Origin: Aptenodytes patagonicus
Taxonomy: Eukaryota; Chordata; Aves; Sphenisciformes; Spheniscidae
Length of the DNA stretch: 64,000 nt
Direction of reading: 5' to 3'
Assembly (NCBI RefSeq): GCF_965638725.1
Contig: NC_134963.1
Span: 12,366,501 to 12,430,500 of the forward strand
Made by a program: the position numbers and the translations under genes
The notes under the pieces: generated by a model
Databases searched by the model: none
Seen by the model: the letters and a program-made list of their open reading frames with translations, nothing else
Told to the model about the DNA's origin: nothing
In this document: positions 1-16,078 of the stretch, in pieces
Layout of the letters: every line of letters starts with the position of its first letter
Numbering within the stretch: the first letter of the stretch is position 1

Positions 1-209
1 CGGCCGGCGGCGCGGAGCCCCGCGGGGTTGCGGGGGCGGGAGAGCTGGGCCCGGCCGGCGCGTTGGTGGGGTTTGCGTTCCGCTGCTTTGTTCACGTGTC
101 TGAAAACTGCTTTAAAAGGGCGGGTCAGCGTCGCCTTTCAGCGAGTGGAAGCAAAAAGCCGGGACGGAGGAGACCTCGCTCGGCCGCTGGCGCCGCCGGC
201 CGGCATCAG
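1..209 (+). other. PISD: PISD first exon (5' UTR or N-terminal extension), partial at the window edge
   Basis: A GC-rich stretch ends in a strong splice donor (CAG at 207-209, then GTAAGG from 210). The frame starting at position 1 is open to the donor and joins the frame of the exon at 6784 exactly (AG plus G), but contains no ATG, so this exon is either 5' UTR or its start codon lies upstream of the window. A GC box (about 118-124) and a CACGTG E-box (93-98) lie within it, so the transcription start may be inside or just before. Assignment to PISD rests on position, donor quality and frame compatibility. Confidence 0.5.
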
Positions 210-480
210 GTAAGGGCTTGCGGACTTGCAGGGCAGATGTGCGAGGTCTGATGGCCGGGCGGCAAATAATCGTTGGTCTCTGGCTTGCTGGAAGTTTCGG
301 GAGAGATGTTCCAGAGTCTGGGCTCTCTCACGAGCGATCTCCCAGCAGATGTAAACAAAACCGGTCTCTTGGACCAGCGTTATCGGAGTTCAGGGTCCCG
401 TTAACTTCCTCAGCCGCCGGGAGGGCGGCTGGGGCCGCCGCAGCCGCCGCGGGCTTTGTTCAGCTTGGCCGGGCTCTGCT
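1..480. promoter_or_regulatory. CpG-rich promoter region at the PISD 5' end
   Basis: CpG-dense sequence at 1-210, again at about 400-480, typical of a vertebrate housekeeping promoter. It covers the candidate first exon and the start of intron 1. The island is cut by the window edge. Confidence 0.6.
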
Positions 481-963
481 TTGTTGGGAAGGTGTAACGC
501 GGTTTATGCTTCCGTTAGAGCTCCCTTACAGGGCAGAGAGTTTGCTTTGCAGGTATCTTAAGCTGAAGCATGGTCTTTTTAAACATGAAACGGAAAACAT
601 TGCTACAAAATACTAAAATAATACAGCGTATTTTAGGTGTCATCAATTTTCATGTCACTTTGCAAAAGTGAATAAAAGTAAAAAAAGTAAATAAAACTTC
701 TTTTCCTTGCTTCACAGAAGAGATCTTTGAGACTGCGTAACAGGCTTTTTGCACAGAATTCGGGTTTAAGTTTAAAAAACCACCCAACCTTTTACGACTA
801 GCTTAAAATACCGCTTTTTTTCCCCCCTCCATTTATAGAATGCAACGAAAACAGCAACGTAAAATTGGAGGAAGACGATCGAAGGTTTTTTTCTTAATAA
901 ATTAAGCATATTTATATTAATAAGTATTTATTAGTACATTAGGAAAAGATACAGAAAGCTTTC

Positions 964-1260
964 TTCGTATGGGAAGTGGAAGAGCTGCAGAAGCCGGGGC
1001 GGGTAAGGCGGGGCGCGGCCCGCTGCCCCGGCCCGCGGCGGGGAGCCCGCGGGAGGCGGTGCCCGCGGCCGGCCCTTCCCGGCCGAGCTGGAAGCGAAGG
1101 CGCTTCTCAAAAATCACGCGGCCTTGGCAGCCGCCGGCTCTGTCTGCGCTCGCGTTTCCCCGCAGCGTGAGAGCAGTTCTGTTGTGCTCTCGGAGCTCGG
1201 GAGCTCCCGGCTGGGCGTGGAGCATCCAGCGTTTCTCCCGCTGGGCTGGCTCGGGAGAGG
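964..1260. promoter_or_regulatory. second CpG-rich block inside PISD intron 1
   Basis: A roughly 300-base CpG-dense block is flanked by AT-rich sequence. Such islands often mark alternative promoters. No in-frame coding exon for PISD can be read from it, so a function is inferred only. Confidence 0.4.
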
Positions 1261-4200
1261 GTTGGGTGGGAGCGGGGATTACGGGTCTGAAATTAAACGG
1301 GTACTGCTGGGAAAGGAAGGGGACCGTTAATAAACGGTCGCCGAGTACCTCTCCCCTGGTTGCAAGACCTTATTTTCGCTGGCACTTAAATAGAATGCAG
1401 CGCTTGGATGCGTACGGTGCATTTTTTAAACCGCGGTTCTGTTACCAAACGCAGAAAGTGTGACCCGAGGGCTTTGAGCGCTCGGACCAGCACATTCCAA
1501 GCCTAATGATTCACGCTTATGATTTGAAACCGAGACTGCAGGTTTGAAGTTCAGTTGCATAGTAGTCTTTCTTGCAAATGCCTTGCTGTATTGTTTTTTA
1601 AAACTTGAGGGGAAGGGTTTGAGGTAGTAATGGAAAGACGAGTAATTAAAGGGGTCACTGGATTTGACGCTTATTTGAGCTGGCAGAGCAGAACGGTGCT
1701 GCGTAGCTGGCAGATTAGCAGTTCTCTGTTAGATAATAATTCTCTAGGGATTTATACCTGCTGGTAACTGCTGCTTTTATTTGCCTAACGTGGATTCTGG
1801 GTGAGTTCAGACAGGTGGGGCAGTTTGGTACTGATGACCAACCTCCTACAGACCAGCAATCGCCCAGATTCTTGTCTAAGCTAATAACGCAGGCTCTGTG
1901 GCGCTGCCTGCATCACAAGAAGTCCGGCTATTGAGATGCCATTACATGAGTTCCCCTGTCACGAGCTGGTTGATTACCAGTTCTTGTTCCTTTCCCCGTG
2001 GAACTCGGGGTGGATTTTTCATTTCAGCCTTCTCACGCTGTAGGAACTGTACATTGCTTCTGGGGCAGCCGCAACAGGGGTGGCAGCTTGCCATATATGT
2101 CAGCGTTTAGGCAGGACTCGGGTATTTGCATCTTGGTGAATGCAGTGAGGTCAGTAGAATAGAATTTAAGAGAAACATAGGTGGTCTTATTCATCTGAAC
2201 TCAGTTTTTTTTAAGAAGTGGAGGAAAAAAAAAAAGCTTTTAACATCAATATTTCTCCCCTCCTGGAGAGGAATCTCTCTTGCACCACATTTTTTGTTTT
2301 GAACTGAAGGGTGGTAGCTCCCACTGCATTGGGCTGTAGAACATTTCAGTGTCCGTTTGTTTTTAGGGAGCAGGTGAGCTATTTAACTTGTTCCGGGCTT
2401 TCACAGAATCAGTCTTGTTCAATCTAGAATATAATAATTTCTTGAAAATGTTTTGTGGGATAAGATTGACTTTCTACTGAAAGAGCTGGTGGGTTTACCT
2501 CCCTCATCCGTAAGGGAAGAGTGCTGAAGAAAATGTAGATAAGGCTTCTGTTTGCTCTGTTGTCTTTCTGCGAAGTCATGCACCAGGTGAAAGGTCCTCA
2601 AAGGAGGAGATTAGACCTTAGACCAGGGAGCGGGGTGCCAGCCTGACCTGCAGGAGCCGAAACGATGTTGTCAGTTTAGCTTGTTTCTATGTGAAATTTG
2701 GTATTTAATGGTGGTAATTTCTAACGCTCCTGGCAAATGAAGAGAAATAGCTCCCCTGTGCTCCTCGTTGCTTTTCTTTGAATTTTGATGGGATTTGGTT
2801 AAGTGCTTTCATCACTTCACTATACAGATGGCTTCATTTTTGTTGTGTAGGAGTTTCTTGTGCCAGCCAGAGAAAGACTGAACGATATTTTAAAGAGGAA
2901 AACAAAAAAGTTGGCACAGGGCTCAGGGAGGAAGGGGTATGTTTTGCGTGCCTTCAGCTGATCTTAAATTTACCTTCTTTCTATTAACTGGATTTTTTTA
3001 AAATACGCAATTGTTAAAATTCAGCTGAAACAACACCACACACACAGGTCTTGGAACTTCCTGAGATATAGAATGCTCTATAGCAGTTGTAATATTTGGA
3101 GTTGAAGGCCAATCAAAATACACAGTTCTTGCTGGAATATTTTCCTTTCGAGGCCTGAGTGGGATGCCATTAGCTAGTTAATTCTAGCTTTTCCTGCTGG
3201 CCCTAATACAATACAACCCTTTCCCTCGCGTCAGAGCACCAGTGCTCGTTTTGATCTAGTCTTATCAGGCATACAGCTTTCATGGGTGTTTAGAGAGCTT
3301 TGGAAACAATTTTTTTTTTTTTTTTTTTTTTAAACCCAGACTTTAACAGAAAATGTAAGTGAAATGGATAGCCACTGGAGTTAGCCCCCAAACCGTTCTG
3401 TGTTGGAGATGTGGTCTGCAGGGTCAAAGAGGGAAATTTCTCTCTCTGTATATTCAGAATGCTCAGATAGAAATACTGCAGCTTTTTGTCTTTAAAAAAC
3501 AAAACAAAACCAGCTTCCTTTGCTCGTGTTTTGTATTTTAGTGCTACTGGACATAAAAACTGTGACAGTACCGAGAGTCACATAATAGACACGTTTAACA
3601 CTGCTTTTACACCCCATTCTCAAGCTGGCCCTAAAACTGGCTATTTCCTTACGTATTTGGGTTTTTGTAGAAGAATGTCCTTTACCTGCTCCCTGTGTGA
3701 GTCTTTTGAGATGGAAAGAGACTTCAGGAGATGGATGTTGGTGTCTGGCAATGGTTGTGAAATAGAAAGACATTCCTTTCCTTTCTGTTTTCTTCTTTCC
3801 AAGCTGGACATTAGAGCAGGGAAGGATTTTTGGTGCCCAGCAGTCCAGAACTCTTTTAGCGGCAGCTGCTGCACTGCAGAATTGAAGCTGGGAATTATCT
3901 CCTCCTCTTCTCCACCCCACTCCTCCTCCCAGCCTCGGATTCAGACCGGCTCTGGGGTTAGCTGTGCAAGGCCAGCTGGCTGCTCATCTGACTGTAGCGC
4001 ATCGCTGCCCAGCAGCCTGAGACTGCAGGGTGTTTTTTGGAGAGTTGAGTTTCAATGGCCACCCTGACTAGCGAGAAGCAAGGACTGCTTATACGGACAG
4101 CTCGTTTCTATCTTGTGCAGAGTCGGCTTTGTAGTGGGATGTTGAAATATGACACAATGCCTGTTTGTTTGCAATAGCTGCAACCCTCGTAGCAGAGATT

Positions 4201-5698
4201 CAAGTGGGAAACAGAGGGGTAATCCAGAGACAAACCAGCGGGGGAATTAGGAACTGTGACGCCGTGTCCTCTCTCCTGTGCCGGAGCAAGCAAAGGAAAG
4301 AGAGGTAGAGGAAAAAAGACTGAGCCTTGCGACCAACCGTCACCCTGACGATGTGTCAGTCAAACACCCTGCAGGGACCAGATCTGCACACAGGGAAATG
4401 GTGAGATGCTATAAAGCTTTATCTAACCCTCCACCCTCTTGCTACAACCTCCACAAAGTTAAAATTCATGTCCGGAGGCTGCGTTCAGGGAACGGCGGCA
4501 GCAGGAGCTGTGCCGGGGACCAGCACCCACAACTGGAGAGTCCAGGCCCGGCTGGCTCTGCCGGTGGTACAGCAAATAGGAGAACTCGTTTCAGGTACTG
4601 TTCAGTATTTTCTGCTTTGCAGGAATGGTGACTGAAGGGAGAAACGAGGGCGGGAGGATGGGAGGGTTTCTGGGCAGAAGGAGCGATGGCCATCTGCAAA
4701 GCTTTTGTTTGGCCTAATTACTATAAAGCTCCTTATGCATTGAATTGGCGGAGAAGGGCATGCTGTTCTATGACAAGGGGAATGAGGAGGCTTTCATTCC
4801 TTTCCTTTCTATTCTCCATCACTAGGAGAACAGAAAAATTAGCGAGGGACTGCTCTGAAACCAGGCCAAGGCAGTGAGAAGCCCGAGGGCTCTGGAGTGA
4901 GCTGCCAGGATGCAGCTCTGCAGGGATTGGTTCATGAGCGACTGCAGTGAAGGGGGGGAGAGCAGTGGGAGGGGGAGCAGGACCTCTGCGCCCGATGCTG
5001 GCAACCCAGCTCCCGGCCTTGCCAGCCCTCGAGCAGACCGCAGGCTGGTGGATGGTAAGGATGGGAGGAAGAACGTGAAGTGTCCCTGCCTATTCCCAAG
5101 TCAAGTCAGTCCCGCGTCCTACTGAGAAAGCCAGCTTTACCTCTGCCGAGACAGCACTAAATCTCCTCAGGGTTTTTTTTCCCCTTGCATTGTGATGCAC
5201 AGATCATTCTGTATTTTATTTATTAATTCTTGGGGGGAAAGAAGTCGCGCTCACTGCAGAAAAAAAGTCTGAGCCAAAAGCACCATCTTGCATCCCAAAG
5301 TGGTGACAGTTGTACCTGCCTGCATGACACTAATTCTGATCCAAGTTTTGAAAAGAACATGTTGGCAAGAAAATTTCCTTTTAATTTCCCAGCTTCTTTC
5401 CATCTTGGAAAGACATACACAGTATTTTATAGTTCATCCTTTGCATCGTATGATCCAGCGATAGAGCGAGCTGTTCAGAGCAGCCAGAGCGTACCACTTG
5501 CAGTTTGTGTGCGCACATGGCTGTATCCTGGTTGCCGGCATACTGCCTTCAGCGGTGTGGGGAGAACAAGCTCTTAGCCAGGATCTAAGTCAGTGCCCAA
5601 AAGATTTGAACGTTCTGCCCTCAGGTAGGCAGACTTTCATTTGACATGGGACCTTGGAAATGCCAATGGTTTCTTTATGACTAGAAGCCAAAGAATAA

Positions 5699-5780
5699 AT
5701 GGGGACCTGAAGGGTCTCTCATCCAGACCTCCTGCAAGGGTCTGAACTGAGGCCCATGATGTCCTCTGCTAATAAGATGA
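5699..5780 (-). repeat. possible degraded CR1 3' fragment
   Basis: A short stretch around 'catccagacctcctgcaag' resembles the reverse complement of the 3' part of avian CR1 and has the same layout as the clear copy at 36401. Divergence is high and the ends are unclear. Confidence 0.3.
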
Positions 5781-6835
5781 GCAACTTTTCTCTCCAAGAA
5801 TTACAAGTTCAACTTCTCCCCATGGCCATTTGTGCAAAATGAGTTTGCTCTCAGCCAGGACATCCACATCACAAAAAAAATCATAGATGCGGTTGGTTAT
5901 GAGGCGAAGTCTCCATAGCCCAATAACCAACTCCTTGCAGCACTAGCGATATCTGCTTTGTCCACATGTTCTCTGCTCAGAGCCAGGGTACACAGTGAAG
6001 GTTTTAAGACCTGGAAAGATGTCTTTTGGAATCAGTTATTTGAAAATTGTATTAATTAACTCAGGAGTGCCACTCCTGTTGTTTCTCAAGTGCTTGTTTC
6101 CTGAAGTTAGTGAATGACCAACAGGTCTGTGTAAATTTGACTCTGAGGCACAATCTAGTCAAGATGCCTTCAACACATGAACTCTCTGAAGGACGTCAGT
6201 TTCTTAGGTTTCAAGGATTTCTTTCATCAGAGTATCTGTTCTTTCCTTAATATACAGTACAATATACAATTCCTCCATACAGTTCTTATTAAAGTCCTAG
6301 CATCACAGATTCCTAGCTTTCAGAATATTGTTTGCTGTCCACTTTGGCTATCCAACAGCTGGAGCAGTCACAAAACACTTTCTGGGGATGTAATCTTCTG
6401 ATATTTGGAAGAAGCAGCTTTGCTCTTTCTTATTTCCACTGTAAACTATCATGTTATGTTGTTAGTTGCATGAACCAGCTGTGACTGTTTTCAGATGTCA
6501 CCTGCAAGTGATCTTGCCTTTAATTTTTGAGGGTGTCGCTCATAAAATGTGACCTGTGAGAGTGAACACCATTTTTTTGGACAGAAGATTTTTCTTTTCT
6601 TTTTAAGGTAAACTGGTCTTCTATTTGGGAAGGGGAAGAACTGACCAAAATAAAGGAGTAAAGACTTGCAGAATCAATGTTTAAGTAAAGATTAGCAGGA
6701 ATAAATCATCCCCAGCTACCAGAAGCTGGTGGTTCTGAAGCTGAGATGGCTGACCCTCTTATGTTGTGTATGTAATCTTTCAGGTTGCAATTTCCCCAGC
6801 TGGCCCTGAGGCGAAGGTTGGGCCAGCTAAGCTGT

Positions 6836-13126
<6,291 letters not shown>

Positions 13127-13511
13127 AAACTCTCAGCAAGGTGGTTTTCTATACAAAGGGACTCTTATCACACCACTGAGTGTTTCACTTAACAAGTATG
13201 TATCACTCAGCAGGACCTGGGTGAGGAAAACAGAAGCTGTCATTGCTATGTTAAACTTGAGAGTATTTGGACTATATTTACATGCTGCTGAATGCAGAAA
13301 GAGAATTGAATGACCATATATGTATCAGGTACAGCTGCCTTTAAAGATATCGACCATGGAGGTTTCTGTCCCACCCTGTGCCTGTAGTCTTTCATGTTCT
13401 CCCCTCAATGTGCCACTGGATAATTATGTTCTTAGAGCCTGTAAGTCCCTTTTAAGCCTTCCTAGGCTGTGCAGGTGCAATGGAAAAGGGTGGAGGTAGA
13501 GATTAGCTATA

Positions 13512-13811
13512 TTTAAAGGGACAGTGACAGGCTCAGTCAGACCTTGTACCTTCTATCTGCAATATCTGTTTTTCAGACCTTGAGTAAAGAACGTGTTCTC
13601 ATATTTATTTTATTGAGACACTGCTGAAGTTGTTATATAAAGGCAGCCTGTGAATGCACAGAGCACCAAACAGTTAAATTGGCTAGTATGGCTTCACAGC
13701 GCAAACTAAGCAAAATGTACAACAGACAGCATCAGTACAATAAATTACACTCATCCAGGTTTTCTACTGTTAGACAACTTTAATTCTTTTACCTGACACT
13801 GTCCCTTTAAA
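13512..13811 (+). repeat. 20-base inverted repeat in the PISD 3' UTR
   Basis: Arm 1 at 13512-13531 begins TTTAAAGGGACAGTG; arm 2 at 13792-13811 ends CACTGTCCCTTTAAA. They pair over 20 bases with one internal mismatch, separated by 260 bases that contain AATAAA at 13739. Confidence 0.85.
13739..13744 (+). terminator. PISD: candidate proximal poly(A) signal of PISD
   Basis: AATAAA hexamer 613 bases after the PISD stop codon, inside the loop between the two arms of the inverted repeat. Confidence 0.4.
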
Positions 13812-15431
13812 AATGGACTTTGCACTGTATTTTAAACCTGAAAACACTGTGTCTACATTCCATATGATGAAACTGGTCATCTTGGGATTTTCTCAAAAAA
13901 AAAAAAAAAAAGCAGACAAAGCTGTGTGTGTCCTGTTCCTAACCCATGGTTTTATTTTGCTATTCCAGGCCTTAAAGATTTTGTTTGTATGAGAGACAAG
14001 TTAGTTCACTTCTTGGATTAAGGGATGAGAAGACATGGGGGGGGGTTTCTTGTGTGATGCAATGAGATGGCAGCCAAAATATGTTTTTACTTTCTGCTAT
14101 GTATCTTCATTGTTGCTTTGTCACTAAATTCTTGAAGAATTAATTCCTCTACTTACAGAGCTTCAGGACCAATTTTTATTGCACGGAGTGAAATGTCCTA
14201 TGCATTGACTGTGTATAAAAAAATTACTTATCTTTGAAGCAATCCCAGGTTCCCTCCCAGGTGCTAACCTGGCCATCCTATAATGGACTGGCAACAATTT
14301 TATCTTATCCAAAACAGAAAGCACCCCCACACCTGCTCTGTCTTCTGCCCTCATACTTAATGCTACGAATGTGCTGGGGGCTGAAAGCTCTATGCTGAAG
14401 CTTAATCCTGCAGCAAAACTTTAAAGTCTCTTTGTAACTTCATGTCAAGAAGAGTTAAAAATCTAACACATTGGATCTATTGAATGTAGCACTACATGGC
14501 ACTGACAGAAACTGGTGCCAAAGTGAAGAAGAGGAATTGAGTTTTAAAGCAATGTATCAATTGTTTTTAGAGAAATAAGCTGTTTCAAGTCCAGGCACTC
14601 AAACATTTAGAATGGACTGCTGTCCAGAGCTTGTTGGAGTGGACGTGCTTATGAAACCTGCCTTTCTGCTCTCTGAAAGATTTCTCATATTACTTCCTTG
14701 CTTGAGCCTTGAGTGTTTTTTCTGCTGCTTCAAGGAGATGGTAAGCTTTGACCAGCTCGGATTTCCTAAAAAAAAAAAAAAACCAACCAACGTATCTTCT
14801 TTGTATGCACTGCAGAAAATAGAATATAATTTTGTTGTACAAATGTCCAGTTTGCCAAGTCCTGTATGCTTAGCTTGTCATCAGGAAAGACAGGATGATA
14901 GACTGCCTTTAAGTGATGTACCCCAGCCCTGACTCAGATTATGGTGGCTCTTTGGGTGACAAGCAGGAGAAAATTCATTTGGCTCCAAGAGTCAATGTTT
15001 CCTCACTTTAAACGGGGAGGAGTTTGAAAGCTTGAAGTGGCTCTCAGCCACTTACCTTGTTAAACTTCTTGGCATTAGCAAGTTTATTCCTGCAGTAGTA
15101 TATTGTCATATACAGGTTATAGAAATGTACACTTTTTAAAACCATTAAGAGTGAGAAAAGACTAAGGCAAATGTCAACCCCAAGAGGATAAAGCTATGAG
15201 TAGCCTTTTGACTAAGCTTCAACATCATGTTAACAGTAGAAAGCAAATTTATTCCAGTGGATGAGAGAAAAGACAACTGAAATCTTTTGCCCCTTTTCCA
15301 CTGGGGCCTATGGCATCCAGACACAGCCAAAGCAACTTGAAGCTTTAATTCTTCCTACTCAGCATCATCATCCACAGTATCTGAAGGTTACTGTTAGCCT
15401 CGTAATAAAGGACAGGTTACCTGATGTTTGC

Positions 15432-15437
15432 TTTATT
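15432..15437 (-). terminator. SFI1: candidate SFI1 poly(A) signal (AATAAA)
   Basis: TTTATT on the plus strand reads AATAAA on the minus strand, about 535 bases past the SFI1 stop codon. Two weaker ATTAAA sites lie closer. Confidence 0.35.
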
Positions 15438-15719
15438 AGATTTCTAAGAAGGAGGAGAGGATTCAGCATGCAAGTGGCTGTTTTTGTGATGGTCTTAATA
15501 CTGTGCAGAGCTAGCTGATTAACAAACATTACTTGTTACGCAGTGGTCATATGCGCCCTGGAAGTGAAAGCAAAGTTCCTAGAGGGTACTGATAATGCTG
15601 TGAATTTCTCCTGCATGGAGAATCCATTTAATTCTTCAACTGTATCAGTAGCACGGTATTTTTGTATGTCAAAGTGTATGACTTACTGATATTAACTCAT
15701 TTAATTGCAAACATTTTGA

Positions 15720-15725
15720 AATAAA
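15720..15725 (+). terminator. PISD: candidate distal poly(A) signal of PISD
   Basis: AATAAA followed within about 20 bases by TG/GT-rich sequence. It lies only about 245 bases from the SFI1 stop codon on the other strand. Confidence 0.45.
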
Positions 15726-15745
15726 AAGTCTTATCAGTGTTGCTT

Positions 15746-15970
15746 ATCTTTCTGAAATGTCAGGGTAACCTAAACTAGGTATTGCAAGTGCAGCATGAGG
15801 TACATTTAGCTCCTGGTTGGTTTGGTTTTTAACCAGCTGTAGTAACAAAATAAAACAAACAAAAATATTTAAGTTAAAAAATGCCATACATAGACTAAGA
15901 CAATGTATACATCTCTTCCCTCTAAAGGCAAAAAGTCCTACCCATGAGCTGGAAAATTGGTTCAGATGTG
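15746..15970 (-). other. SFI1: SFI1 3' UTR, between the two convergent genes
   Basis: Only about 225 bases separate the SFI1 stop from the distal PISD poly(A) signal. No minus-strand AATAAA lies in this stretch. The nearest candidates are ATTAAA at about 15699-15704 and 15627-15632 and AATAAA at 15432-15437, all inside the plus-strand PISD 3' UTR. Confidence 0.5.
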
Positions 15971-16078
15971 TTATATATCCAGAGCAATCTGGATATCATG
16001 CAGGCGGGCAACCAGGTTCTGCACAAGATGTCTCTCTTTTAGTTGTGCTTTGGTGAGAGTGTTGATCCTCATGTGCAA
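15971..16078 (-). CDS. SFI1: SFI1 exon 32 (last coding exon)
   Basis: Acceptor TTTCAG on the minus strand, 35 codons, stop TAA at 15973-15971. It encodes a helical tail with [19 protein letters not shown], which corresponds to the end of human SFI1 (CVARIQALRQALC). Confidence 0.9.
   Translation of the reverse strand: MHMRINTLTKAQLKERHLVQNLVARLHDIQIALDI

Larger units (their letters stand above)
210..6783 (+). other. PISD: PISD intron 1 with a second CpG island
   Basis: This 6.6-kb stretch has no exon I can support. At about 964-1260 lies a second compact CpG-rich block with a donor-like GTAAGG at 1003, which could be an alternative promoter; the short reading frame from the ATG at 969 does not join the next PISD exon in frame. 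A T22 homopolymer lies at 3310-3331. A degraded CR1-like patch may lie at 5699-5780. The rest looks like ordinary intron. Confidence 0.55.
13127..15745 (+). other. PISD: PISD 3' UTR and downstream region
   Basis: No further coding sequence. Candidate poly(A) signals AATAAA lie at 13739-13744, 15403-15408 and 15720-15725; the last is followed by GT-rich sequence, so the longest 3' UTR would be about 2.6 kb. A 20-base near-perfect inverted repeat (13512-13531 and 13792-13811) brackets the first signal. An A17 run lies near 13895-13911. Which site is used cannot be told from sequence. Confidence 0.55.

Noticed and set aside
917-1463. Open frames on both strands around 917-1463
   Set aside because: They lie in a CpG-rich block of PISD intron 1, do not join PISD exons in frame, and show no recognisable protein family.
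3486-4067. 193-codon plus-strand frame in PISD intron 1
   Set aside because: Cys/Ser/Phe-rich translation without domain, codon bias or splice context; overlapped by an open minus-strand frame; chance is sufficient.
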